A stretch of DNA of 64,000 nucleotides from Fervidobacterium pennivorans DSM 9078 (GTDB lineage Bacteria > Thermotogota > Thermotogae > Thermotogales > Fervidobacteriaceae), in assembly GCF_000235405.2 (NCBI RefSeq), contig NC_017095.1, positions 496,001 to 560,000 of the forward strand, in the 5' to 3' direction. A program made the position numbers and the translations under genes. This document shows, one piece after another, positions 10,843-20,219 of this stretch. Each line of letters opens with the position of its first letter. Positions within the stretch are counted from its first letter, which is position 1. The notes below the pieces were generated by a model. The model did no database searches. It was not told the DNA's origin and saw nothing but the letters and a program-made list of their open reading frames with translations.

Positions 10843-11579
10843 GAAGAGTAGCCATAGAATTCGCATATGATGGCACAGACTTTTTTGGCTATCAGCGTCA
10901 AACCGATGTGAGAACTGTGCAAGAAGATTTGGAAAAAGCACTCGAACGAATATTCAAAGTACCTATTCAAACATATGCGGCGGGACGTACTGATACGGGT
11001 GTTCATGCAAATGGACAAGTTGCAGCGTTTGATTGTCCAAACGATAAACTTACAGAAAACGATATCAGAAACGCTTTAAATGCAAACCTACCGAAAGATA
11101 TATACGTTAAGAAAGTCTGGTTCGCAAGTGAAAATTTCAACCCACGATACGAGGCAAAGCGCAGAATCTATCACTATTACATTCTAAATTCGAAAATGAA
11201 CGACATATTCCTCAGAAGGTATGCTTGGTGGTTTCCGTATGAGTTGGATATCGCGAGAATGAGAGCAGGTGCTGAATACCTTATAGGGACACATGATTTC
11301 ACAGCTTTTAGCAAAAAGGGAGAAGAAGACATAAGGACCGAGAGAACCATTACTGCTATTAGAATTGTAAAATTGAAGAAAAATCTCATACTTGTGAGAG
11401 TCGAAGGTATATCGTATTTACGAGGAATGGTTAGGAGTATTGTTGCAAACCTCGTAAAAGTTGGAGTTGGAAGCTGGGGACCAGAGAAGATACTGGAGGT
11501 GTTAGAATCAAAAGATCGCTCAAAATCAGCCGGATTGGCACCTGCGCATGGATTGTTTTTGTACAAGGTGTTGTTTTAG
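10839..11579 (+). CDS. truA: tRNA pseudouridine(38-40) synthase
   Basis: TruA converts uridines 38-40 in the anticodon stem-loop to pseudouridine. The catalytic Asp52 lies in AAGRTDTGVHA; also seen are YEAKRRIYHYYI, FTAFSKKG and the C-terminal GLAPAHGLFLYKV typical of the family. 246 residues is normal length. It starts inside the stop of the GGDEF-like gene (ATGA) and its 3' end probably overlaps the start of the next gene by about 70 bases (see 11507). Confidence 0.95.
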   Translation: MRRVAIEFAYDGTDFFGYQRQTDVRTVQEDLEKALERIFKVPIQTYAAGRTDTGVHANGQVAAFDCPNDKLTENDIRNALNANLPKDIYVKKVWFASENFNPRYEAKRRIYHYYILNSKMNDIFLRRYAWWFPYELDIARMRAGAEYLIGTHDFTAFSKKGEEDIRTERTITAIRIVKLKKNLILVRVEGISYLRGMVRSIVANLVKVGVGSWGPEKILEVLESKDRSKSAGLAPAHGLFLYKVLF

Positions 11580-12805
11580 GCATTGTCTTTGCCGGCATTC
11601 AAATACCGGATGAAAGTTTAGGTGCGGAAGTTTTATCTGTAATAAAAAAATGGGTGGAAAGACCTCAAATTGTTGTTTTTGAAAAAAACATCGCACCACA
11701 TCTTTCTATCTTTATTACTAAAGAGTTGTCAAAGGCTGGTTTTTTTGCAACAAACGTAATCTTGAACAGTGAGCTTGATAGTGAGATAGAGCTTGAGTTA
11801 GCCTCCACATCCGCATCGATTGATGTTTCTAATTTTGCTGCTCGAGAGCTTTTGAAGATAAGTGTTGAATCTATAGGAGATACTATTTCTTTAACAACGA
11901 ACGCAAGTACGATAGTATTTAAATCTGAAGAAGAGTTTTTGAGTGGTTTTCTCGAATACATTACCACCAGTTTTAGTTTTGTTCGTATTGAAACTGGCTC
12001 AAACGAGGATACACGCGATTTCTATCCAGAGACTGTCGTTTACGACCCAAAGTCAAGCAAGTTATACGTAACCGTTCCGACAGGCGTACCTCTGATAGTT
12101 GTTCCAAACTATATGAATTACATACCCGCTACCGTAACTATGGATGGAAGCTTTTACAGGGATAAAGTTCTCTATGTATCTGAAAAAATCCAATATCAAG
12201 TTGATTCATTACCACTTTTATACACAGGTTATTCTATTTTGACGGATAATTATATTCTTAACCTTAGAACTGGTAGGAAAGAAGTGATACTTTCAGTACC
12301 GATATTTGGCTGGGACAAGTATATCATTTATGCGGATGGTTCGATTAGCGATGTGTCTCTTACTTGGAAATTGAAAGTTTCGAATACTCCTTTGGATTTT
12401 TTGCTGGTAGAGAACATGCTTTATTTATTGGACGTTACTAAAAACGTTTATGTGGTAAATCTTAAAACCCGCAAAGTTATTTTTGCAGGCAATTTTGAAG
12501 AGGCTGTTTGTTTCGATTATGACGAACGTAGGGCAACTGTAATATTAAAATCTTTGAAAGAAAACTACGTTTTGTCTGTAAATGGTTCAATTAAAGTGGA
12601 TAGAACAGAAAGTTTCTTCAAGAATGATTTTCCAAACAAAAGGCTATATCCAATATTCACCAACATCAAGGATTTTGGTTTTGGCTTTTTTTATGATGAT
12701 ATTTACCTCGGAAATTCAATTTTCTACATGTTTATCTCAAAAGGCGTGCTGAACATAGTAACGGATGTGGGAACATGGCAAGTGGAAGTCAAAAAGCAAG
12801 ATTAG
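11507..12805 (+). CDS. Secreted protein of unknown function, probable ATC start
   Basis: I do not recognise the family. The frame is open from 11435. No ATG, GTG or TTG occurs before a GTG at 11654, yet the sequence before that GTG reads as a classic signal peptide: basic start KRSLKISR, then hydrophobic IVFVQGVVLGIVFAG, then IQIPDE. An SD, GGAGG (11495-11499), stands 7 bases before ATC 11507, so I place the start there (432 residues). The GTG at 11654 has no SD and would lose the signal peptide. The rest is rich in beta-strand-like hydrophobic alternation, suggesting an exported envelope protein. It overlaps truA upstream and tlyA downstream (31 bases), so it is translationally coupled in the truA-tlyA operon. 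A sequencing error at the start codon is possible. Confidence 0.6.
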   Translation: MKRSLKISRIGTCAWIVFVQGVVLGIVFAGIQIPDESLGAEVLSVIKKWVERPQIVVFEKNIAPHLSIFITKELSKAGFFATNVILNSELDSEIELELASTSASIDVSNFAARELLKISVESIGDTISLTTNASTIVFKSEEEFLSGFLEYITTSFSFVRIETGSNEDTRDFYPETVVYDPKSSKLYVTVPTGVPLIVVPNYMNYIPATVTMDGSFYRDKVLYVSEKIQYQVDSLPLLYTGYSILTDNYILNLRTGRKEVILSVPIFGWDKYIIYADGSISDVSLTWKLKVSNTPLDFLLVENMLYLLDVTKNVYVVNLKTRKVIFAGNFEEAVCFDYDERRATVILKSLKENYVLSVNGSIKVDRTESFFKNDFPNKRLYPIFTNIKDFGFGFFYDDIYLGNSIFYMFISKGVLNIVTDVGTWQVEVKKQD

Positions 12806-13614
12806 ATGTAACTTTGGTTAGAAATGGGCTTGTTGAGAGTAGGAACAAAGCCAAACAAGTTATAGAATCCGGAAAAGTGTCAGTTAATGGGCAGATATGC
12901 AAGGAGCCATCCAGATTAGTCAGTCCTTTTGATAATATAGAGGTCTTAGAAACTCCTAGATATGTTAGTCGTGCAGGTTATAAAATCGAGGGTCTGTTTA
13001 AGAATATTTCTCACATGGAAGATACAGAAATAGAAATTCGTGGAAAAGTGATATGTGATATAGGAAGTTCAACAGGTGGTTTTGTTGATTTCTTTATCCA
13101 AAACGGTGCTCTAAAGGTTTACGCTGTTGATGTGAATACTGAGCAATTACATCCCAAGCTACGAAGCGATGAAAGAGTGAAACTTATCCAAAAAAATGCA
13201 AAAGAATTAAGTTTTGAAGACTTGAGAGAATTTGTTGATATTGTTAGCACTGATGTTTCTTTTATATCCGTCAGAAAAATTAAGAAAACCATTTTGAATT
13301 TACTGAAACCTGGAGGATATGGTATAATTTTGATAAAGCCACAATTTGAAGTTGGTTATTCTCATCGTGGAGTGATTAAAGACAAGCCAGAACATGTAAG
13401 GGTCTTAAGAGAGGTCGTGAGGGATTTTATAAAAGAAGGCTTTAAGCTTGTGCATTTAGATTTTTCCAGGATTCTTGGAGGAGACGGGAATATTGAGTTC
13501 TTTGCTGTATTTCAAAAATGTTTAGATGTTTCTCTCGATAAAAACATTGCCGATACTTTTTTGGACAGTAAAATAGTTGAAGTTGTTAACGACGCTTGGG
13601 AGGAGCTCGGGTGA
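12775..13614 (+). CDS. tlyA: TlyA-family rRNA 2'-O-methyltransferase
   Basis: The N-terminal S4 RNA-binding domain (about residues 8-65, ARLDVTLVRNGLVESRNKAKQVIESG is its start, given in part) precedes an FtsJ-like Rossmann methyltransferase domain with the SAM motif CDIGSSTGGF, DVNTEQLHPKLR and a late IKPQFEVG segment. Known members methylate 2'-hydroxyls of cytidines in 16S and/or 23S rRNA and affect capreomycin sensitivity; older annotation calls them hemolysin A. It begins within the preceding gene and its TGA overlaps the ATG of the next gene (TGATG). Confidence 0.88.
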   Translation: MASGSQKARLDVTLVRNGLVESRNKAKQVIESGKVSVNGQICKEPSRLVSPFDNIEVLETPRYVSRAGYKIEGLFKNISHMEDTEIEIRGKVICDIGSSTGGFVDFFIQNGALKVYAVDVNTEQLHPKLRSDERVKLIQKNAKELSFEDLREFVDIVSTDVSFISVRKIKKTILNLLKPGGYGIILIKPQFEVGYSHRGVIKDKPEHVRVLREVVRDFIKEGFKLVHLDFSRILGGDGNIEFFAVFQKCLDVSLDKNIADTFLDSKIVEVVNDAWEELG

Positions 13615-15017
13615 TGGCGAAAATCAAGGACTTAAAATTAGCCCTCGCAATTTTTCTTGCACTCATTGTCTTAACAACCGTTTTTGCAGATTCTGATATA
13701 ATAGATTTGGTTCATAAGGATTATGATTTCTTTATCAGAGTTTCAAACGGTGGTAATTGGTACGATGAGCTTAAGAAGGTACCATTTTTCTCATTTGTTT
13801 TAAATAGAAAAGGATTAGGATTTGAAGAATCATTTTTAAGGATCCTTGAAGACATGCGTTATCGAACAGGTGTGTTACCTTCTATTATTCAAGATGCGAT
13901 TTCAACAGATGTTTTATTTGCTTCTAAAGGAATCCAAATTGACTTGAGTAACGTTGTGTCGTTCGATATTAACTACTATTTCGACTTTATAAAAACTATT
14001 GCTGCAAACAGTTTCTTTGCCTTTCAAACAAAGTCGCCATCGCAGTTTGTAAAAGGAATAGCGTATCTGCTTTCGGTTAATTACAAAACGCTGCCAAACA
14101 ATCAGTATTTACTCGGTGATTCTCTTTACTGTGGGTATTCTGGAAAATACTTCGTAATAGCTGGAAGTAAGACAGCGTTAGAGTTAGCATTAAAGACTTA
14201 CGCAACTCCAGATATGCAGTTATCAAGAACATCAAAAGTTTTTGAAAGATTGAAGGCAGGAACCTTCTTTATAAGCGGATATTCGAAACCAGAAACTCTG
14301 AGATTTAACTTACCAGGGGCATCGATTGACTCTTCTGAGTCAGAGTATGTTCTATTTTACTCGACTGTTTCTGCAGGAAACCTTAGCATAACATTTGAAC
14401 AGAAAAATAAAAAGCAGCTGACAACTAAACGCATAAGTGAAAATATTGGAAACATTCCCATGGCTTGGAATTACTACTTATCGGTGCCTTCAAGTGACAC
14501 GGAAAGCATTGTTGAGATTCTCAAACAGTGGTTACAGGGTTCTAATGCAGATTTAAGAAGAGTCCTTGAATTTGTTTCAGCACTTTCGAAATCCTCTTCA
14601 AATGTTTACGTTGTTGGCAGATTGGAAACCGGAGACTTTCTATTCATATTCGACAATTCTACCACAAAAGCATTGGAGACAACCGTTGCTAAACTTGGTG
14701 CAAAGTACGATGCGCAAAAACAGGAATGGGAAATTACTTTTCAAAATTCTAAATTGTATACTTTTTACATTGCAAATAGGGTTTTTTTTGGCTCAATTGA
14801 TAGGGCAAAGTACGAGCAGTATGAAAAGACTCGAGGACGATTGAAAGAACTACCAATGTATTTCGATTTTTCCAAACTTACAACATACGAGTTTAAACTT
14901 TTACTGGACATTGGTGATATAATTAAATCGACTACAGGTTTTAATGTGTCCTCTAAACTGTTATTTTGGAAATACACTACTGGTTATTTCAGCTATTACA
15001 AAATCATAATCTCCTAA
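13614..15017 (+). CDS. Secreted protein of unknown function
   Basis: Start taken at ATG 13614, 8 bases after GGGAGGAG; a TTG at 13596 in the same frame lies within the SD region. The protein (467 residues) opens with a signal peptide, [20 protein letters not shown] then TTVFADS, and has no further clear membrane segment. The body contains repeated patterns such as [29 protein letters not shown] and many alternating hydrophobic/polar stretches. Family not recognised. It sits between tlyA and cheA with overlapping or very short spacing, so it is expressed with the chemotaxis genes. Confidence 0.65.
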   Translation: MAKIKDLKLALAIFLALIVLTTVFADSDIIDLVHKDYDFFIRVSNGGNWYDELKKVPFFSFVLNRKGLGFEESFLRILEDMRYRTGVLPSIIQDAISTDVLFASKGIQIDLSNVVSFDINYYFDFIKTIAANSFFAFQTKSPSQFVKGIAYLLSVNYKTLPNNQYLLGDSLYCGYSGKYFVIAGSKTALELALKTYATPDMQLSRTSKVFERLKAGTFFISGYSKPETLRFNLPGASIDSSESEYVLFYSTVSAGNLSITFEQKNKKQLTTKRISENIGNIPMAWNYYLSVPSSDTESIVEILKQWLQGSNADLRRVLEFVSALSKSSSNVYVVGRLETGDFLFIFDNSTTKALETTVAKLGAKYDAQKQEWEITFQNSKLYTFYIANRVFFGSIDRAKYEQYEKTRGRLKELPMYFDFSKLTTYEFKLLLDIGDIIKSTTGFNVSSKLLFWKYTTGYFSYYKIIIS

Positions 15018-15031
15018 AAGGAGTGAAGGAC

Positions 15032-17077
15032 ATGGGAGAGTACAATGAATATCTCAGCGTATTTATCGACGAATCAAAAGAGTATATCCAGCTTTTGAAC
15101 GAAGCATTACTAGAACTAGAAAAGAACACTTCTGATGTTGAACAAATAAACAGGGCCTTCCGTGCGTTGCATACCCTAAAGGGTATGGCTGGAACTATGG
15201 GGTTTGAAAGACTTGCAAAGTTGTGCCATAGAATGGAAAACTACTTAGATGCGGTAAGAAGCGGGAAGGTAGAAATTACTAGCGATGAACTTGACTATTT
15301 GTTTGCCGGTCTCGATATGATAGAAAAGATGTTGAAAGCTATTGTTGAACACGGGTCAGATGAACTGGACGAGAGCAGTGAGGGGCTTGTAGAAGTGTTT
15401 GAAAGAATTGCAAAAGGCGAAAAGGTAGAAAAGAGCGGTAGAAAAATTGACAAATCCGAGTTTGGAGAGGTAAAGGAAACGAAGGAAAAGACATCAGCTG
15501 AAACGAGCACAAAAGTGTTTACAGAAAGTTTCACTCAAGAGGTTTTAAGAGATGTATTGGAAGAAGCTGAAAAAAAGGGTGTACCTGCATATCATATCGT
15601 TGTAAATCTCCAAGAGGGCACGCAGCTTAAATCAGCAAGAATGTACATGGTATTCCACGCACTTGAAGAAATAGGTGTTGAGATAGTTCACTCTATACCA
15701 CCTGTTGAGGATATAGAGAATGAAAAGTTCGATTTAACTGTAGAATTGATAGGTATTGGTAACGTACCGCAGGAAAAGATATATGAAAAGATAATGGGTG
15801 TTTCAGAAATCAAAAGTGTTATTGTCAAACCACTGAAAATTGAAGAAAAGAAGAAAGAAACAGCAGTTGGTAGTGAAACTAAGGAACCTGAAGAGCAAAG
15901 TGTTAAAGAACAAAAGAGAACAAAGATTACGCAAACAGTGAGAGTCGATACGGAAAAACTCGACACATTGATGAACTTGATGGGAGAGCTTGTTATTGCA
16001 AGAAGTAGGATAGCAGATATTCTGAAAAAGTACAACATCAAAGAAGTGGACGAATCATTGGCTCAACTTAGTAGAATAACTTTGGACTTACAGAACATTG
16101 TCATGAAAGTTAGAATGGTACCTATCGAATTTGTTTTTAACAGATTCCCAAGAGTTGTTAGGGACTTAGCAAGAAACTTAGGTAAGGAAATCAATTTTAT
16201 CATGGAGGGTGAAGAAACAGAACTTGATAGAACTTTTGTTGAAGTTATAGGAGATCCTCTTGTTCATCTCATTAGAAATGCCATCGACCATGGTATAGAA
16301 ACAAAAGAGGAGCGAATTGCTTTAGGAAAACCTCCAATAGGAACTGTTAAACTATCAGCACGGCACGAGGGCAACAATGTTGTTATTGAAGTCGAAGATG
16401 ATGGAAGAGGTTTGAACCGCGAGAAGATATTGAGAAAAGCTATCGAGAGAGGTTTAATAACCGAAGAAAAAGCAGCTACGCTACCCGATGAAAAAGTTTT
16501 TGACTTCATATTCCTACCGGGTTTTTCAACGAAAGATCAGGTGAGCGAACTCTCCGGTCGAGGCGTTGGAATGGATGTGGTTAAAAACACTATAGAGTCT
16601 TTGAATGGTTCGGTTTCCATAGAGAGCAAACCTGGAAAAGGAACAAAGGTAACTATACGCTTACCACTTACATTGGCGATAATCCAAGCATTACTCGTTA
16701 AGGTTAACAATTACGTCTATGCTATCCCTATCTCCATTATTGATAGCACATTAATCATTAGTCCTGAGGAAATAAAAGTTGTTCAAAACGAGGAAGTCAT
16801 TGTTATCAGAGGAGAAGTGATACCGTTGATAAAGCTATGGCATGTGTTTAACTTCCCACATGAAGAAACCCCGAGTGAAATGAAAGTAGTTGTTGTAAAG
16901 CATGGCAACAGAAAATATGGATTAACTGTTGATACGCTTATAGGTCAGGAAGATATAGTCATCAAATCTCTTGGAAAGATTTTCAGCGATGTGAAGATAT
17001 TCAGTGGAGGAGCCACACTTGGTGATGGAAGCATTGCATTGATATTGGATGTGGCAAATATTGTAGAGATGGCATAA
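15032..17077 (+). CDS. cheA: Chemotaxis histidine kinase CheA
   Basis: Cytoplasmic kinase of the chemoreceptor array. P1 Hpt domain with phospho-acceptor His47 ([19 protein letters not shown]), a P2 CheY-binding region around residues 170-275, P3 dimerisation helices ([17 protein letters not shown]), a P4 ATP-binding domain with N box [11 protein letters not shown]1 DDGRG and G2 [10 protein letters not shown], and a CheW-like P5 at the end. Its 681 residues are close to the well-known Thermotoga enzyme. Start ATG 15032 follows AAAAGGAGTGAAGG. It leads cheW, cheY, fliO and fliP. Confidence 0.96.
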   Translation: MGEYNEYLSVFIDESKEYIQLLNEALLELEKNTSDVEQINRAFRALHTLKGMAGTMGFERLAKLCHRMENYLDAVRSGKVEITSDELDYLFAGLDMIEKMLKAIVEHGSDELDESSEGLVEVFERIAKGEKVEKSGRKIDKSEFGEVKETKEKTSAETSTKVFTESFTQEVLRDVLEEAEKKGVPAYHIVVNLQEGTQLKSARMYMVFHALEEIGVEIVHSIPPVEDIENEKFDLTVELIGIGNVPQEKIYEKIMGVSEIKSVIVKPLKIEEKKKETAVGSETKEPEEQSVKEQKRTKITQTVRVDTEKLDTLMNLMGELVIARSRIADILKKYNIKEVDESLAQLSRITLDLQNIVMKVRMVPIEFVFNRFPRVVRDLARNLGKEINFIMEGEETELDRTFVEVIGDPLVHLIRNAIDHGIETKEERIALGKPPIGTVKLSARHEGNNVVIEVEDDGRGLNREKILRKAIERGLITEEKAATLPDEKVFDFIFLPGFSTKDQVSELSGRGVGMDVVKNTIESLNGSVSIESKPGKGTKVTIRLPLTLAIIQALLVKVNNYVYAIPISIIDSTLIISPEEIKVVQNEEVIVIRGEVIPLIKLWHVFNFPHEETPSEMKVVVVKHGNRKYGLTVDTLIGQEDIVIKSLGKIFSDVKIFSGGATLGDGSIALILDVANIVEMA

Positions 17078-17125
17078 TAGAAGTTGGTGGAAGAGTATGT
17101 GAACGGTCTTAAGGGGGTGAATATC

Positions 17126-17569
17126 GTGGCAGATAATATGGAATTTGAAGTTCTTGTTTTCAAAGCACTTAATCAAGAGATGGCAATCGGTGTTGAAATG
17201 GTTGAAATAGTTATAGAGAAAACCGAAATAACACCAGTTCCAAGAGCCAAGAAGATAATTGAGGGTGTGATTAACTTAAGAGGAAAGATTGTTCCGGTAA
17301 TAAGTCTCCCAATGTTGCTTGCCAATGAGAGTAACACCGAATACAAGAAAATAATAATTGCCAAGGTAGAGGACGTTGAATTCGGACTTATGGTCGATGA
17401 AGTTGTTGGAGTTATGCGAGTAAGAAGCGAAGAACTTGAAACTAACCTTGGCAAGATGAATACTTATGGCAAAAAAGCAAAAGGGCTCATAAAAAAAGAC
17501 GCACGTTTGATAGTATACCTCAATTTAGAAGAAATAGTTAAAGAAATTGTAGGGTCGGAGGTGGCATAA
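17126..17569 (+). CDS. cheW: Chemotaxis adaptor CheW
   Basis: SH3-like adaptor that couples CheA to chemoreceptors. MEFEVLVFKALNQEMAIGVEMVEIV starts the fold (shown in part), followed by INLRGKIVPVISL, the most conserved CheW segment. Start chosen at GTG 17126, 8 bases after AAGGGGG (17111-17117), giving 147 residues; an in-frame TTG at 17084 lacks an SD and would add a nonconserved tail. Only one base separates its stop from cheY. Confidence 0.93.
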   Translation: MADNMEFEVLVFKALNQEMAIGVEMVEIVIEKTEITPVPRAKKIIEGVINLRGKIVPVISLPMLLANESNTEYKKIIIAKVEDVEFGLMVDEVVGVMRVRSEELETNLGKMNTYGKKAKGLIKKDARLIVYLNLEEIVKEIVGSEVA

Positions 17570-17570
17570 G

Positions 17571-17930
17571 ATGGCACGTATTTTAGTTGTTGATGATGCA
17601 GCTTTCATGCGCATGATGTTGAAGGATATTCTCACAAAGGCAGGTCACGAAGTTGTTGGAGAAGCTGCTAACGGAGTTGAAGCAGTGGAAAAATATAAAG
17701 AGCTTAAACCTGACGTTGTTACCATGGATATCACCATGCCCGAAATGAATGGTATTGATGCTATCAAAGAAATTAAAAAGATAGATCCAAACGCTACGGT
17801 TATTGTCTGTAGTGCAATGGGACAACAAGCAATGGTTATAGAAGCTATTCAGGCCGGAGCCAAAGATTTCATAGTTAAGCCATTCCAACCCGCAAGGGTA
17901 ATTGAAGCGGTTCAAAAAGTACTTAAGTAG
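17571..17930 (+). CDS. cheY: Chemotaxis response regulator CheY
   Basis: Single receiver domain of 119 residues that carries the phosphate from CheA to the flagellar switch. The acidic pocket is Asp8/Asp9 (VVDDA), the phospho-acceptor is Asp53 (TMDITMPEMNG), the switch residue is Ser81 (CSAMG), and the conserved lysine is Lys103 (IVKPFQP). SD GGAGGTGG lies at the cheW stop. Nothing unusual. Confidence 0.97.
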   Translation: MARILVVDDAAFMRMMLKDILTKAGHEVVGEAANGVEAVEKYKELKPDVVTMDITMPEMNGIDAIKEIKKIDPNATVIVCSAMGQQAMVIEAIQAGAKDFIVKPFQPARVIEAVQKVLK

Positions 17931-17963
17931 TTTTAAATACATTTTATCTAAGGAGAGAGGAAA

Positions 17964-18281
17964 ATCGGAGGACTTGGTGGTTTCTTAATAGGTCTGATTT
18001 CTATAATAGCGATACTCTTTGGTACTTATTGGATATTAAAAAAAAGGCTCCCCAACGCAGTTGGGGGGCGCTTTGCTAAAGTGATTAGCAGAGTTTACTT
18101 GGATAGAAATACGTCGTTGGTACTTGTTAGAATATTGAAAGAATACTATGTTATCTTGATAAGTCAGAACCAAGCGACAGTTGTAAAAAAGTTGGACACA
18201 ATTGAAGAAGGCGAAATAAGTTCTGAGATTGGCTCAAATTTTGAGACCATCCTTCAAAGATTTGTTGGTGGTAAGAAATGA
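17964..18281 (+). CDS. fliO: Flagellar export protein FliO-like, probable ATC start
   Basis: Between cheY and fliP lies an open frame with the FliO plan: a short N-terminus, one membrane helix (FLIGLISIIAILFGTYWIL), a basic stretch (KKRLPN), then a small cytoplasmic domain with ISRVYLDRNTSLVLVRI and YYVILIS. No ATG, GTG or TTG precedes the membrane helix: the frame opens after a TAA at 17949-17951 and the first canonical start is GTG 18081, which would delete the helix. An SD, AAGGAGAGAGG (17950-17960), is placed correctly for ATC 17964, giving 105 residues. The end overlaps fliP (ATGA). FliO helps assemble the FliP/Q/R export gate. Identity rests on position and architecture, since FliO sequences diverge. 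Confidence 0.65.
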   Translation: MGGLGGFLIGLISIIAILFGTYWILKKRLPNAVGGRFAKVISRVYLDRNTSLVLVRILKEYYVILISQNQATVVKKLDTIEEGEISSEIGSNFETILQRFVGGKK

Positions 18282-19030
18282 AAAAGATAGCTACCTTGCT
18301 TTTCATTTTGATGCTGACCACTTCTTTCTTTCCTCAAGACGAGGTACCTATTCCTGGTATACGTATCCAAGTTACTCCTAATCAATCTCCTCGTGACCTT
18401 GTAGCGACTTTGGAAATACTTTTGGTGTTGACGGTGCTTACCTTAGCACCGAGCATTCTGATGCTTTTTACCTCTTTTACGAGGATAATAATTGTTTTCT
18501 CTTTTGTGAGAAATGCTTTGGGTACAAGGCAGGTGCCACCGAACCAGGTGCTGATAGGTCTCGCACTCGTTTTGACATTTTTCATAATGCAACCCACATG
18601 GAATGAGATAAACACAAATGCTCTGCAACCGTATATGGATGGTAAGATAACCTATGAAGAGTTCTTTTCGCGAACAATGGCGGCTGTTAGAAAATTCATG
18701 ATTAGCGAGCTTGTTAACCACCACAACGAAGACAACGTGTTCGTTCTTGCCAAAGCCCTCAAGCAAGATGTTCAGAAGATTGAAGACGCTCCAGATTCGT
18801 TGCTAACATCGGCGTTCGTGTTGGGTGAGATAGAAATAGGCTTCAAAATGGGTATTCTAATATACGTACCTTTCATAATAATAGACATGGTGGTAGCAAG
18901 TATTCTTCTTTCGCTTGGTATGATTATGATTCCTCCGGTTTTAGTTTCTCTTCCCTTCAAAGTACTCATATTCGTTTTAGCAAATGGATGGGAGTCCGTT
19001 ATTGTGAGCCTTGTTAAGAGCTTTGGTTGA
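18278..19030 (+). CDS. fliP: Flagellar type III export gate protein FliP
   Basis: Membrane core of the flagellar secretion gate. A cleavable signal-like start (MKKIATLLFILMLTTSFF) precedes conserved family blocks: LTLAPSILMLFTSFTRIIIVFSF, GTRQVPPNQVLIGLALVLTF and the C-terminal membrane pair around GFKMGILIYVPFIIIDMVVAS (each shown in part). 250 residues is normal. It overlaps fliO by four bases. FliQ, FliR and FlhB do not follow, so the block is split from the rest of the export apparatus. Confidence 0.95.
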   Translation: MKKIATLLFILMLTTSFFPQDEVPIPGIRIQVTPNQSPRDLVATLEILLVLTVLTLAPSILMLFTSFTRIIIVFSFVRNALGTRQVPPNQVLIGLALVLTFFIMQPTWNEINTNALQPYMDGKITYEEFFSRTMAAVRKFMISELVNHHNEDNVFVLAKALKQDVQKIEDAPDSLLTSAFVLGEIEIGFKMGILIYVPFIIIDMVVASILLSLGMIMIPPVLVSLPFKVLIFVLANGWESVIVSLVKSFG

Positions 19031-19131
19031 TTTTTACATGAATTCAACCAATGCTTTGGCCAAAAAATATGACTTTGTCAAAAACTTGTTTCTGAATATT
19101 GTAATATTGTAACTATGAGGGAGCAGATTGT

Positions 19132-20142
19132 ATGGTAGAAAAAAGTAATCCAAGGAAACTTAAGGAGCAAGGACATGCTGGGGCAAAACACAACCCACAC
19201 CAAGAAGATACTCATTTGCACAAACATCCACATGATTACATTCACAAACATACCAACATAGAGGTAGAAATAGATGTGGCCCGGTTTACATTCGTTGTGA
19301 TACTAAACCTTGGAATAACTTTGGTAGAATTTGTTGGTGGTATTATCGCAGGTAGTTTAGCACTAATTTCAGATTCTGCCCACAATTTTGGTGATGTACT
19401 TTCTTTAATGCTTTCTTACGTGGCTGAAAGAATTTCGAGAAAGCCAAAAAACTACAAGAAAACTTTTGGATATAAACGTGCAAACATAATAGCTGCATTT
19501 TTCAACTCAGCTACACTTTTGATCATAAGTGGATTGCTTACAGTGGAAGCAATTCGCAGATTTTTTGAACCAGTATCATCGATAAAGACTAACGTCGTTT
19601 TAGTTGTCGGAACCATTGGACTTATCGCGAATTTTTTGAGCATGATGATATTGAAAAAGTGGTCCAAAGCAAGCTTGAATATAAGGTCCGCATATTTGCA
19701 CATGTTAATGGATTCTTTGTCATCTATAGCAGTTCTTATAGGTGCTGTATTCATAAAGTTTTATGGGTTGAAATTCTTAGATTCGATTGTAACCATTTTG
19801 ATAGCGCTGTATGTAGTCAAAGAAGCGATTGAAATCTTTAGTGGTTCTCTATCGATTCTTATGGAAAGTACTCCTGTGGGTTTCAATATTGAAAGTATTA
19901 GTTCTCAACTGTTGCGAAACCCCGTGATAAAAGATATCCATCATGTTCATATCTGGGCACTTGACGAAAGGAGTATTCTTTTTGAAGGACATGTCAACCT
20001 TAGGGAAGATGTAAAAGTAAGTGAGACAATGGACATATACAACGAAATCAAATCGGAACTTGAAAAGTTTGGTATTAATCATGTCACTATTCAGTTTGAG
20101 TACAACGGTTGCAAAGGCAATGGATTAATCTCGTGTTCCTAA
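19132..20142 (+). CDS. Cation diffusion facilitator (probable zinc exporter)
   Basis: CDF/SLC30 family proton antiporter of 336 residues. It has a histidine-rich N-terminus (HNPHQEDTHLHKHPHDYIHK), six membrane segments, metal-site motifs SDSAHNFGD in helix 2 and MLMDSLSS in helix 5, and a C-terminal ferredoxin-like cytoplasmic domain with DIHHVHIWALDE. The HD/HD site pattern and His-rich tail fit Zn (or Co/Cd) efflux. ATG 19132 follows GAGGGAGC. A weak promoter may lie at TTGTCA (19075). A strong terminator follows. Confidence 0.9.
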   Translation: MVEKSNPRKLKEQGHAGAKHNPHQEDTHLHKHPHDYIHKHTNIEVEIDVARFTFVVILNLGITLVEFVGGIIAGSLALISDSAHNFGDVLSLMLSYVAERISRKPKNYKKTFGYKRANIIAAFFNSATLLIISGLLTVEAIRRFFEPVSSIKTNVVLVVGTIGLIANFLSMMILKKWSKASLNIRSAYLHMLMDSLSSIAVLIGAVFIKFYGLKFLDSIVTILIALYVVKEAIEIFSGSLSILMESTPVGFNIESISSQLLRNPVIKDIHHVHIWALDERSILFEGHVNLREDVKVSETMDIYNEIKSELEKFGINHVTIQFEYNGCKGNGLISCS

Positions 20143-20165
20143 CAGCAAAATTGTGTTAAATACAA

Positions 20166-20197
20166 TCAGGAGGGTTTAATACCCTCCTGATTTTTTA
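20166..20197. terminator. Terminator between CDF gene and convergent nadE
   Basis: A 10-bp perfect stem, TCAGGAGGGT / ACCCTCCTGA with loop TTAAT, followed by TTTTTTATTTT on the plus strand. On the minus strand the flank is less T-rich, but the hairpin can still serve nadE. Confidence 0.85.
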
Positions 20198-20219
20198 TTT
20201 TAAATTATACGTTTGTTTT

